From NCBI GenBank assembly GCA_045600585.1, contig JAZRYE010000014.1, positions 1 through 60,427 on the forward strand: a DNA stretch of 60,427 bases. The letters run 5' to 3'. The DNA comes from JAZRYE01 sp045600585 (GTDB taxonomy: Bacteria; Bacillota_I; Bacilli_A; RFN20; CAG-826). Below, piece by piece: positions 35,757 through 42,393 of the stretch. Under the pieces are notes generated by a model. It saw nothing but the letters and a program-made list of their open reading frames with translations, did no database searches and was not told the origin of the DNA. How positions within the stretch are numbered: the first letter of the stretch is position 1; each line of letters begins with the position of its first letter. A program made the position numbers and the translations under genes.

Positions 35757-36621
35757 TTTCTTCTCCTGAAGCGTTTCTAATTATCTTTGCAATTTGTCTA
35801 GCTCTGATTTCCCCCGCTTTACTTGTAGTGTAAAGAGCTTCAATCTCAGAGATAGTAAAATCACTTGTGATAATTGTAAATAATTTTTTACTAGCTCTAG
35901 TCGATATGATTTGGAAGACAATCGCGTCACGAATCATATCATTTTTATATTCATTGCCAAAATCATCTAATACAAGAATTGGGCATGTAGCGTAGTAATT
36001 AAGTTTCTTTTGAAATTCTTCACTTTTATATGCATTGTTTAATTCTTTTAATTCATTAATTCTCAAAGAAGAATTCAAGAAACAAATTGGGCCTTTATCT
36101 CTTTTTGCTGCATCAATTACTAACGCAGCAGCAAGGAAACTTCTACCACTACTTTGACCACCATTGATATAGATCCATCCACAGTTTCCAGTTTTTACAT
36201 AATTATTATATTTGTCTAAAACAGTTCTTCTCTCTTTACTTGAATCTAAATCCTTAATTGTTGTATTCATCCAAGATTCGTCAAAATCTTTTATAACGAA
36301 TTGTCTTTCAAAAGAAACTTTTTTCAATAGCTGTTTGCAAGGCGTTACTTTCTTGTCGACGTAGCCACGTTCATAAGTAGGAACAGTAATTAAACATGGG
36401 TTGTTCTTTTGACATTTATCAACACCAGGACAATGCTTGCAGTAATTTAAGTCAGCAACAAAATCATAGATTTTGACAATGTTTTTTTCAATTTGTTCAC
36501 TTGAAATACCAAGTTGGTTACAATATTTGACTGCGTCAGAACAAGTTCTATAGGCTTGAATCATTTGTTCTTCTATTGATTGGTTAGAATTAATTTCTAA
36601 AGTAGTCTTAATCTTTTCCAT
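35728..36621 (-). CDS. dnaI: primosomal protein DnaI, helicase loader
   Basis: DnaI is an AAA+ ATPase that loads the replicative helicase together with DnaB and DnaD. From ATG 36621 it has 297 residues; GGAGG lies just upstream, while ATG 36645 has no ribosome-binding site. The N-terminal domain holds a cysteine cluster (YCKHCPGVDKCQKNNPC, 60-76) like the zinc-binding helicase-interaction domain of Bacillus DnaI. The AAA+ part has Walker A GGQSSGRS (154-161) with Arg160 in place of Lys, and Walker B LVLDDFG. It overlaps dnaB by 14 bases and is convergent with mutM/coaE, overlapping 29 bases. Confidence 0.9.
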   Translation of the reverse strand: MEKIKTTLEINSNQSIEEQMIQAYRTCSDAVKYCNQLGISSEQIEKNIVKIYDFVADLNYCKHCPGVDKCQKNNPCLITVPTYERGYVDKKVTPCKQLLKKVSFERQFVIKDFDESWMNTTIKDLDSSKERRTVLDKYNNYVKTGNCGWIYINGGQSSGRSFLAAALVIDAAKRDKGPICFLNSSLRINELKELNNAYKSEEFQKKLNYYATCPILVLDDFGNEYKNDMIRDAIVFQIISTRASKKLFTIITSDFTISEIEALYTTSKAGEIRARQIAKIIRNASGEEINLGDLAIY

Positions 36622-37900
36622 CGTTTCCTCCATAGCCGAGCTCATCTAATAATTGTTCCCAAGATGGCTCGTCTTTTTCTTTTTTGTTTTCTGGTTGTTT
36701 TTCTTCTACAGCGTCGTTTTCAACTTTGATATTTGAAGTTTGTTTTCTTTGTCCTTTTGGTTTGCTTACCTTTTTAAGGTAATTCATTGCGTCAACAGCA
36801 GTTTCAATTCCTTCTCTTGCGATAGAAGCAGCAATCTTTTCTGATAACGCTCTTGATAAAATATTGTTATTTGTGGATAGAATGAAATCAACAATAACAT
36901 TAATAACTGAGTTATTTAAATTGAAGTTTTTCGATAAATCATCAATTAATCTAAGATCAGCACCAGCTGGTTTTGTACCATTTTGTAAAATGGACAAATA
37001 ATCTTTTGGTGATTTAGTTTCCATCATATTGATTTTATAAGCTAAATCAGTTTTTCCTGATACAAGATTTTTTACACCAGAATAGTTTTTAGTAGATAAA
37101 TATGCAAAATTTGTTTCATCTTGGAATAACTTAGTTAATTTTACAAAATCAATTCTTTTGCCTTTTGAAACTGTTGGATTATAAATAGAGGCAACAGTAT
37201 TAGCAGCAACCATTTCATCAACACCATATAAAGTTGCTATTCTTTCAAGTTCCTTCATATCCTTCTTTGTAAAAGCGTCTTCTTTAATTTGAGATATTTC
37301 GTTTAACGAATTAAAGAATGTCTCGTAAGAGAATTCGCCTTTGATCTTTGATGAATTTCTTCCAATAGAATCAGAAGCTGATTTTGCTGCAATCATAAAT
37401 GCAGGATCATCAAATTCTGGATGGAATACTTCATGGAAATGAGCAGATATTTCTTCACCGAATTCATTTTCATTATCAATTTTATAAATTGATTTAAGCC
37501 TTTTTGCTTCATTTTCGCCAATACATTTTATTAACATTCCATAAAGTAAGGCATTATCAAAAAATAATTTTGGTGTCTTTGGAGCATATAGTTCATAAGT
37601 ATAAACGTTGACTTCACCTGCAGCTTCTACATAGGTTCTTAATAAGCCACAAGCTTCTAAAGATTTTCTTGCATCAACAAATACCCCAGTTGGCATTTGC
37701 ATTCTTGCTAAAAATTGTTCATGAGTTGATATTGATGTAACCTTTTGGTTATTCATTTCGCTCCAAAGAGAAAAATAAACTGAAAGAGCGGTATAACCAA
37801 AAATTGGTTGGTATAAATTTGTAAGAATGTCTCTATCGTAGTCTGCAATAAGTGAATTTGCAGTAACTTCTAGATAATCCTTGCTAGATAATACTTTCAT
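36608..37900 (-). CDS. dnaB: replication initiation and membrane attachment protein DnaB
   Basis: This is the Firmicutes DnaB co-loader (DnaB/DnaD family), not the helicase. It acts at oriC and restart sites with DnaD and DnaI. From ATG 37900 it has 430 residues (Bacillus 472). GGGAGG lies 8 bases upstream, whereas the frame extending to 38038 would run through the promoter. The N-terminal winged-helix region starts MKVLSSKDYLEVTANSLIAD, and a DnaB/DnaD C-terminal-type helical region is in the second half, followed by a Lys/Glu-rich tail. It is first in dnaB-dnaI, and the intergenic region upstream holds a DnaA-box cluster. Confidence 0.88.
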   Translation of the reverse strand: MKVLSSKDYLEVTANSLIADYDRDILTNLYQPIFGYTALSVYFSLWSEMNNQKVTSISTHEQFLARMQMPTGVFVDARKSLEACGLLRTYVEAAGEVNVYTYELYAPKTPKLFFDNALLYGMLIKCIGENEAKRLKSIYKIDNENEFGEEISAHFHEVFHPEFDDPAFMIAAKSASDSIGRNSSKIKGEFSYETFFNSLNEISQIKEDAFTKKDMKELERIATLYGVDEMVAANTVASIYNPTVSKGKRIDFVKLTKLFQDETNFAYLSTKNYSGVKNLVSGKTDLAYKINMMETKSPKDYLSILQNGTKPAGADLRLIDDLSKNFNLNNSVINVIVDFILSTNNNILSRALSEKIAASIAREGIETAVDAMNYLKKVSKPKGQRKQTSNIKVENDAVEEKQPENKKEKDEPSWEQLLDELGYGGNDGKD

Positions 37901-37924
37901 CGTCATTTCCTCCCGGTGCCGAAA

Positions 37925-37953
37925 ATTATGCCAAAGAAAAATAGCCTTTTCAA
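37925..37953 (-). promoter_or_regulatory. promoter of dnaB-dnaI
   Basis: TTGAAA (37953-37948) and CATAAT (37930-37925) are 17 bases apart on the minus strand. The start is near 37918, 18 bases before the chosen ATG. The nearest DnaA box begins 23 bases upstream of the -35. Confidence 0.75.
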
Positions 37954-37975
37954 TATGAAAAAGAAAACAAAAAAA

Positions 37976-38086
37976 TGGGGATAATTTTATCCACATAGCA
38001 TATGCAAGAGATTTATACAAAGTATAAATCACATACACTTATACACACGAATATGCATATTTATCCACAATGTAATTTGTGGAAAA
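37976..38086. promoter_or_regulatory. cluster of DnaA boxes between dnaB and pfkA
   Basis: Two perfect TTATCCACA boxes (37987-37995, 38061-38069) and a TTATACACA box (38039-38047) lie on the plus strand. Two one-mismatch boxes lie on the minus strand: TTATCCCCA (37984-37976) and TTTTCCACA (38086-38078). Five boxes fall in 111 bases of AT-rich DNA without a gene. They sit upstream of both divergent promoters, so regulation by DnaA, titration of DnaA, or an accessory replication site are all possible. Confidence 0.85.
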
Positions 38087-38099
38087 AAACAATCTTTTT

Positions 38100-38128
38100 T
38101 GGACTACTTTTAGAAAGATGTGTATAAT
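38100..38128 (+). promoter_or_regulatory. promoter of pfkA
   Basis: TGGACT (38100-38105) and a perfect TATAAT (38123-38128) are 17 bases apart. The start is near 38135, just before an 18-bp palindrome. Confidence 0.75.
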
Positions 38129-38136
38129 ATAGGGCG

Positions 38137-38154
38137 ATAATAGTTAACTATTAT
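38137..38154. promoter_or_regulatory. 18-bp perfect palindrome at the pfkA start (candidate operator)
   Basis: ATAATAGTTAACTATTAT is identical on both strands. It begins about two bases after the predicted transcription start and ends directly before the AAGGAG ribosome-binding site (38155-38160). A repressor bound here would block pfkA; as RNA it could form a 9-bp stem without a loop, which is less likely. Confidence 0.6.
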
Positions 38155-38169
38155 AAGGAGATATTGCTT

Positions 38170-39135
38170 ATGATAAGAAAAATTGCAATCCTAACAAGTG
38201 GCGGTGACGCACCAGGAATGAATGCAGCTCTTAGAGCTTGCATTAGAGCAGGATTATACGCTGGAAAAGAAATGTACGTTGTTTATGACGGATATAGAGG
38301 ATTAGTCGAAGGCGAAATTAAGAAAGTTGATAAGGATTTTACACAAGACATCATCAATAGAGGCGGCACAATTATTAGAAGTGCTAGATTACCTGAATTT
38401 AAAAATCCTGAAGTAGTTAAAAGAGCTGCTGAAATGTTAGAAGACTTTGAAATTGATGCCTTAATCGGTATCGGTGGAGATGGAACTTATAAAGGTTTAG
38501 GTGCTCTTGCTAAAGCAGGTGTTAAAGTTGTAGGAATTCCAGGTACAATCGATAATGATGTCGGTTCTACAGACGAAACCATTGGTTTCTCAACAGCTTT
38601 AAACACAATTTGTGAATGCGTAGATAAATTAAAAGATACATCTGGATCACATCAAAGATGTTCTTTAATTGAAGTAATGGGTAGAGATTGCGGTGACTTA
38701 GCAATGTTTGCTGCACTAGCAGAAGGAGCTGAAGGCGTTATTTGTGTTGAGCACCCATTAAAAGAAGAAGTATTATTCCGTAAATTAAGAATGATGAAAG
38801 CACAAAATAAGAGCCATGCAATTATTCTTGTTTCCGAAAACTTATATGACATTAATGAACTTGCTAAAAAGGTCGAAGCTGAAACAGGTTTTGATACAAG
38901 AACAGAAGTCTTAGGTAGGTTACAAAGAGGTGGTTCTCCAACTGCTCATGATAGAATTCTCGCTGCACGTTTAGGCGCTCGTGCGATCGATTTATTAGTA
39001 AATGATAAAGTAGAAACGGGTAGAATCGTTGGTGTTAGAGACAATGCTATTGTTGATTACGAAATCGAAGAAGCGCTTGCTATGAAGCATAGACATACTC
39101 ATGGTCTTAGAGACCTTATTGATATGCTTCAATAA
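38170..39135 (+). CDS. pfkA: ATP-dependent 6-phosphofructokinase
   Basis: PfkA phosphorylates fructose 6-phosphate, the committed step of glycolysis. From ATG 38170 it has 321 residues, as in Bacillus, with AAGGAG 9 bases upstream; an in-frame TTG at 38164 is too close to that site. Motifs: ILTSGGDAPGMNAALRA at the N terminus, IGIGGDGTYKG for ATP, the catalytic PGTIDNDVGSTDETIGF, and LGRLQRGGSPTAHDR. The ATP-type GGDGT is seen rather than the PPi-type. It is a single unit, divergent from dnaB-dnaI, with a palindrome at its start site. Confidence 0.97.
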   Translation: MIRKIAILTSGGDAPGMNAALRACIRAGLYAGKEMYVVYDGYRGLVEGEIKKVDKDFTQDIINRGGTIIRSARLPEFKNPEVVKRAAEMLEDFEIDALIGIGGDGTYKGLGALAKAGVKVVGIPGTIDNDVGSTDETIGFSTALNTICECVDKLKDTSGSHQRCSLIEVMGRDCGDLAMFAALAEGAEGVICVEHPLKEEVLFRKLRMMKAQNKSHAIILVSENLYDINELAKKVEAETGFDTRTEVLGRLQRGGSPTAHDRILAARLGARAIDLLVNDKVETGRIVGVRDNAIVDYEIEEALAMKHRHTHGLRDLIDMLQ

Positions 39136-39148
39136 ACTTTTGGTATTT

Positions 39149-39178
39149 ATGCACTTTGTGCATTTATATAATTTTATT
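39149..39178 (+). terminator. weak terminator after pfkA
   Basis: ATGCAC (39149-39154) and GTGCAT (39158-39163) form a 6-bp stem with a TTT loop, followed by an interrupted T-rich stretch. Termination may be incomplete, allowing some read-through into thrS. Confidence 0.4.
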
Positions 39179-39213
39179 TAGAAAGCCCGCTATTGTATTG
39201 CGGAGGTAGGGAA

Positions 39214-40971
39214 ATGAAAGTACAACAACATGACGGATCCATTATTGAAATGGACAAACAATCGAAAGAAGCAATGGATGTATTGAACCATTCGACTTCA
39301 CACTTATTAGCAGAAGCTATCCAAATTATATATCCTGAAGCAAAATTTGGTTTCGGTCCTTCAATCGAAAACGGTTTCTACTATGACATCGACTTCAAAG
39401 AACCAATTACTGATGCCGATTTACCAGCAATTGAGAAGAAGATGCTCGAATTAGCCAAAAAGGATGAAAAAATCGTTCGTAAGCAAATCACAAAAGAAGA
39501 AGCTCTCGAAGTATTTAAAAACAATCCTTACAAATTGGAATTAATTGAAGGAATTAACGAAGATATTACAATCTTCACTCAAGGCGACTTTGTCGACTTA
39601 TGCCGTGGTCCTCACATTATGTCTACAGGACAAATTAAGCATTTCAAATTATTAAATCTTGCAGGTGCTTATTGGAGAGGCGATAGTAAAAACAAACAAT
39701 TAACTCGTATCTATGGTACTTCTTGGTGGTCAGCTGAAGAATTAACTAACTACTTAAATCTCATTGAAGAAAGAAAGAAGAGAGACCACAGAATTTTAGG
39801 TAAACAACTCGAATTGTTTATGTTATCTGACTATGGTCCAGGATTCCCATTTTGGTTACCAAACGGAATGATTTTACGTGAACAGATTGAACAATATTGG
39901 AAAGAGCAACATAAAAAATACGACTATGTCGTAGTTAAGACTCCTACAATGTTATCTAAAGAATTATGGTTAACATCTGGTCACTGGGATCACTATAAAG
40001 ATAACATGTACACAACTGAGATTGACGAAAAAGAATTCGCAATCAAACCAATGAACTGTCCAGGTTCAATTCTTGTCTATAAAAACTCATTACATTCTTA
40101 TAAAGATTTGCCAATTAGAATGGCTGAATTAGGTCACGTTCATAGACACGAAGCATCAGGCGCTCTTAACGGTTTATTTAGAGTTAGAGCATTTACTCAA
40201 GATGATGCACACATCTTCTGTAGAGAAGATCAATTAGTTGAAGAAATTTCACTATTACTTCAATTCTACGAAGAAATGTACAGCGTATTTAATCTTGATT
40301 ATTACATTGTTTTATCAACAAGACCTGAAGAAGGATATATCGGAGATATCAACATTTGGAACAAATCTGAAGCTATTCTTAAAGAAGCTTGTGAAAAAAC
40401 AGGACGTGAGCTCAAGATCAATCCAGGCGATGGCGCATTCTATGGTCCTAAGTTAGACTTTAAGTTAAAAGACTCAATGGGTCGTATTTGGCAATGCGGC
40501 ACTATCCAACTTGATATGAATTTACCAGAAAGATTCGACTGCTACTATATTGATAACAACGGTGAAAAGAGAAGACCAATTATGCTCCATAGAGCTTGCT
40601 TAGGTTCTATCGAAAGATTCATCGGTATTATCATTGAACACTACGGCGGAGCTTTCCCAGCTTGGTTAGCACCACAGCAGGTTAATATTTTACCAGTCAA
40701 CAACGAATTCCATTTAGAGTATGCAAATGAGCTTTACAAAGAATTCAAAGCAGCTGGTTATCGTTCTAAAGTTGATGATTCAAACGACAAACTTGGCTAT
40801 CGTATGAGAAACTCACAAATGAGAAAGATTCCATTCACATTAGTTATTGGCGATGCCGAAAGAGACAATCATACAGTCACATATCGTCGTTATGGTCAAA
40901 AAGATCAAATTACTGTTTCTGTTGAAGAATTCAAACAATTGCTCAACGAAGAAATTCGCTTAAAGAAATAA
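39214..40971 (+). CDS. thrS: threonyl-tRNA synthetase lacking the TGS domain
   Basis: ThrRS charges and proofreads tRNA-Thr. From ATG 39214 (GGAGG 7 bases upstream) it has 585 residues, about 55 fewer than usual. The missing part is the N-terminal TGS domain: only about 23 residues precede the editing domain. The editing site is complete (H26, H30 in NHSTSHLLAEA; C130, H134 in DLCRGPH). The class II core has the zinc ligands in KPMNCPGS, RHEASG and MLHRACLGSIER. The C-terminal anticodon domain is present. No T-box precedes the gene. Confidence 0.96.
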   Translation: MKVQQHDGSIIEMDKQSKEAMDVLNHSTSHLLAEAIQIIYPEAKFGFGPSIENGFYYDIDFKEPITDADLPAIEKKMLELAKKDEKIVRKQITKEEALEVFKNNPYKLELIEGINEDITIFTQGDFVDLCRGPHIMSTGQIKHFKLLNLAGAYWRGDSKNKQLTRIYGTSWWSAEELTNYLNLIEERKKRDHRILGKQLELFMLSDYGPGFPFWLPNGMILREQIEQYWKEQHKKYDYVVVKTPTMLSKELWLTSGHWDHYKDNMYTTEIDEKEFAIKPMNCPGSILVYKNSLHSYKDLPIRMAELGHVHRHEASGALNGLFRVRAFTQDDAHIFCREDQLVEEISLLLQFYEEMYSVFNLDYYIVLSTRPEEGYIGDINIWNKSEAILKEACEKTGRELKINPGDGAFYGPKLDFKLKDSMGRIWQCGTIQLDMNLPERFDCYYIDNNGEKRRPIMLHRACLGSIERFIGIIIEHYGGAFPAWLAPQQVNILPVNNEFHLEYANELYKEFKAAGYRSKVDDSNDKLGYRMRNSQMRKIPFTLVIGDAERDNHTVTYRRYGQKDQITVSVEEFKQLLNEEIRLKK

Positions 40972-40978
40972 GATTAAG

Positions 40979-41004
40979 GATGAGCGTAAAAACTCATCTT
41001 TTTT
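40979..41004 (+). terminator. terminator after thrS
   Basis: GATGAG (40979-40984) and CTCATC (40993-40998) form a 6-bp stem with an eight-base loop, followed by TTTTTTC. Confidence 0.75.
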
Positions 41005-41008
41005 CTTG

Positions 41009-41037
41009 TTGACACATATCATTGATAATGATAATAT
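41009..41037 (+). promoter_or_regulatory. promoter of infC-rpmI-rplT
   Basis: A perfect -35 TTGACA (41009-41014) is followed after 17 bases by TAATAT (41032-41037), or after 15 bases by GATAAT (41030-41035). The start is near 41044, at the beginning of the structured leader. Confidence 0.7.
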
Positions 41038-41043
41038 CTTATT

Positions 41044-41166
41044 GCAAATAAATGGTAGAAAGCAGAGGCACCCGCTTCTCGCCAGATCGACAAATGTTGA
41101 TTGGCTAACGCTACAAATCTTAGGGCTAAGATATGTTAACGGGTGCGTCTAGCATCCGTTTTTTTT
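41044..41166 (+). ncRNA. L20-type autoregulatory leader of infC
   Basis: The 5' part contains GGCACCCGC (41067-41075), whose GCACCCG can pair with CGGGTGC (41140-41146). That second segment is also the left arm of a terminator (41139-41166). The two pairings exclude each other, giving an antiterminator/terminator switch. In Firmicutes the infC-rpmI-rplT leader works this way, with ribosomal protein L20 stabilising the terminating form. Family assignment rests on context and the switching design. Confidence 0.8.
41139..41166 (+). terminator. attenuator terminator in the infC leader
   Basis: ACGGGTGC (41139-41146) pairs with GCATCCGT (41152-41159, one G-T pair) around a five-base loop, followed by T residues to 41166. 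It ends 7 bases before the infC ribosome-binding site. Confidence 0.85.
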
Positions 41167-41187
41167 AGCAAAAAGGAGTTGATATTT

Positions 41188-41748
41188 ATTTACGACAACA
41201 GAAATGCGATGGGTAACAAGAAACCAGTCGCCAAACAAACAAACGGGGATTTGGTTAATGAAACCGTACGCTTCCCAAAAGTTCGACTCATCGGTCCAGA
41301 CGGTGAACAATTAGGTGTTATGTCTTCTAGAGAAGCACAACTTAAAGCTAATGAATTTGAATTAGATTTATTATGTGTTGCTCCAAATGCAGAAATACCT
41401 GTATGTAAAATTCTTAACTATAGTAAATATAGATACGAACAACAAAAGAAAGCTAAAGAAGCAAAGAAAAATCAGCATGTAACTGAAACAAAAGAGATTC
41501 AGTTAACTCCACAAATCGGTGGTCATGACTTAGAAACTAAAGCACGTGCAGCTAATGGTTTTATTGCAGATGGCAATAAAGTCAAAGTTGGTGTTAGATT
41601 CAAAGGTCGTCAAATGACTCACATCGAAGTTGGACAAGAAGTCATGGATAAATTCATCTCATTGTTAAGCGAAGTCGCCACTGTTGAAAAACAACCATCA
41701 ATGGATGGTAAGTGGATGATCGCAGTATTAGCACCAAAAAGAAAGTAG
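41188..41748 (+). CDS. infC: translation initiation factor IF-3, AUU start
   Basis: IF-3 binds the 30S subunit, prevents early 50S joining and checks start codons. The chosen start is ATT at 41188: AAGGAG (41173-41178) lies 9 bases upstream, and the frame between it and the next ATG (41209) is coding-like with no other ribosome-binding site. An AUU start is the known self-sensing device of infC in other bacteria. The 186-residue protein has the N-domain FPKVRLIGPDGEQLGVMSS, a Lys-rich linker helix, and the C-domain VGVRFKGRQMTHIEVGQEVM. rpmI follows after 12 bases. Confidence 0.93.
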   Translation: MYDNRNAMGNKKPVAKQTNGDLVNETVRFPKVRLIGPDGEQLGVMSSREAQLKANEFELDLLCVAPNAEIPVCKILNYSKYRYEQQKKAKEAKKNQHVTETKEIQLTPQIGGHDLETKARAANGFIADGNKVKVGVRFKGRQMTHIEVGQEVMDKFISLLSEVATVEKQPSMDGKWMIAVLAPKRK

Positions 41749-41760
41749 GAGGAAATTATT

Positions 41761-41955
41761 ATGCCAAAAATGAAAAGCAAAAGAGCTCTCATGAAGAGAA
41801 TCAAAATTACTGGCAGCGGTAAAGTCGTTAGACATCACGCTTATGTATCACATTTAGCCCCACACAAAACAACAAAGCAAAAGAGACACTTAATGAAACA
41901 AACATCAGTCCACAAGACAGATATGAAGAGAATTAAGTATCTCATCGTCAAATAA
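41761..41955 (+). CDS. rpmI: 50S ribosomal protein L35
   Basis: L35 is a small basic 50S protein. The 64 residues start MPKMKSKRALMKRIKITGSG and include HHAYVSHLAPHKTTKQKRHL, typical of the family. AGGAGG lies 8 bases before the ATG. It is the middle gene of the conserved infC-rpmI-rplT operon, 15 bases before rplT, and shares control by the upstream attenuator. Confidence 0.97.
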   Translation: MPKMKSKRALMKRIKITGSGKVVRHHAYVSHLAPHKTTKQKRHLMKQTSVHKTDMKRIKYLIVK

Positions 41956-41970
41956 GGGAGGTAATCTAAG

Positions 41971-42327
41971 ATGGCAAGAGTTAAAGGTGGCACAGTCACA
42001 CACGCACGTCGTAAGAGAATGTTAAAGAGAGCCTCCGGTTATTTCGGAAGCAAACACTTACTCTTTAAGACAGCAAAAGAACAAGTAATGCACAGTTTAC
42101 GTTATGCATACAATGACAGACGTAAGCTCAAAAATGATTATCGTAAATTATGGATCAGACGTATCAACGCTGCATGCCGTATGAACGATATTTCTTACAG
42201 CAAATTTATGTACGGTTTAAAAGTTGCTAATGTCAACGTCAACCGTAAAATGCTCTCAGAACTCGCAATCAATGACGCAAAAGCATTCGCTGATTTAGTC
42301 AAGATTGCTAAAAAAGCTGCTAAATAA
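41971..42327 (+). CDS. rplT: 50S ribosomal protein L20
   Basis: L20 binds 23S rRNA early in 50S assembly and represses its own operon. The 118 residues begin MARVKGGTVTHARRKRMLKRASGYFGSKHLLF, split here as the family N-terminal basic extension and core, and include YNDRRKLKNDYRKLW. GGGAGG precedes the ATG. It is the last gene of its operon and the likely ligand of the infC leader; a terminator follows. Confidence 0.98.
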   Translation: MARVKGGTVTHARRKRMLKRASGYFGSKHLLFKTAKEQVMHSLRYAYNDRRKLKNDYRKLWIRRINAACRMNDISYSKFMYGLKVANVNVNRKMLSELAINDAKAFADLVKIAKKAAK

Positions 42328-42349
42328 GTAGCTTTCTAGAAAGCAAATT

Positions 42350-42381
42350 AAAACCTGGATTAATTTCCAGGTTTTCTTTTT
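42350..42381 (+). terminator. terminator after rplT
   Basis: AAAACCTGG and CCAGGTTTT (42350-42375) form a perfect 9-bp stem followed by CTTTTT. A second palindrome, GCTTTCTAGAAAGC (42331-42344), lies just before it. The A-rich left flank allows it to work for convergent thiI as well. Confidence 0.85.
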
Positions 42382-42393
42382 GTCTTTAATTAA

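Noticed and set aside
37901..38038. Extended N terminus of DnaB
   Set aside because: The extra residues are Phe/Ile/His-rich, unlike the family, and cross the promoter and two DnaA boxes.
37976..38086. Calling this region the chromosomal origin outright
   Set aside because: dnaA, dnaN and a DNA-unwinding element with DnaA-trio repeats are not seen; box density alone also fits a regulatory or titration site.
38164..38169. TTG start of pfkA six bases upstream
   Set aside because: Only 3 bases from AAGGAG; the ATG at 38170 has ideal spacing and matches the family N terminus.
41023..41037. Fur/PerR-like sequence TGATAATGATAAT in the infC promoter
   Set aside because: Only the left half fits the Fur consensus, the region is AT-rich -10 sequence, and metal control of infC has no context support.
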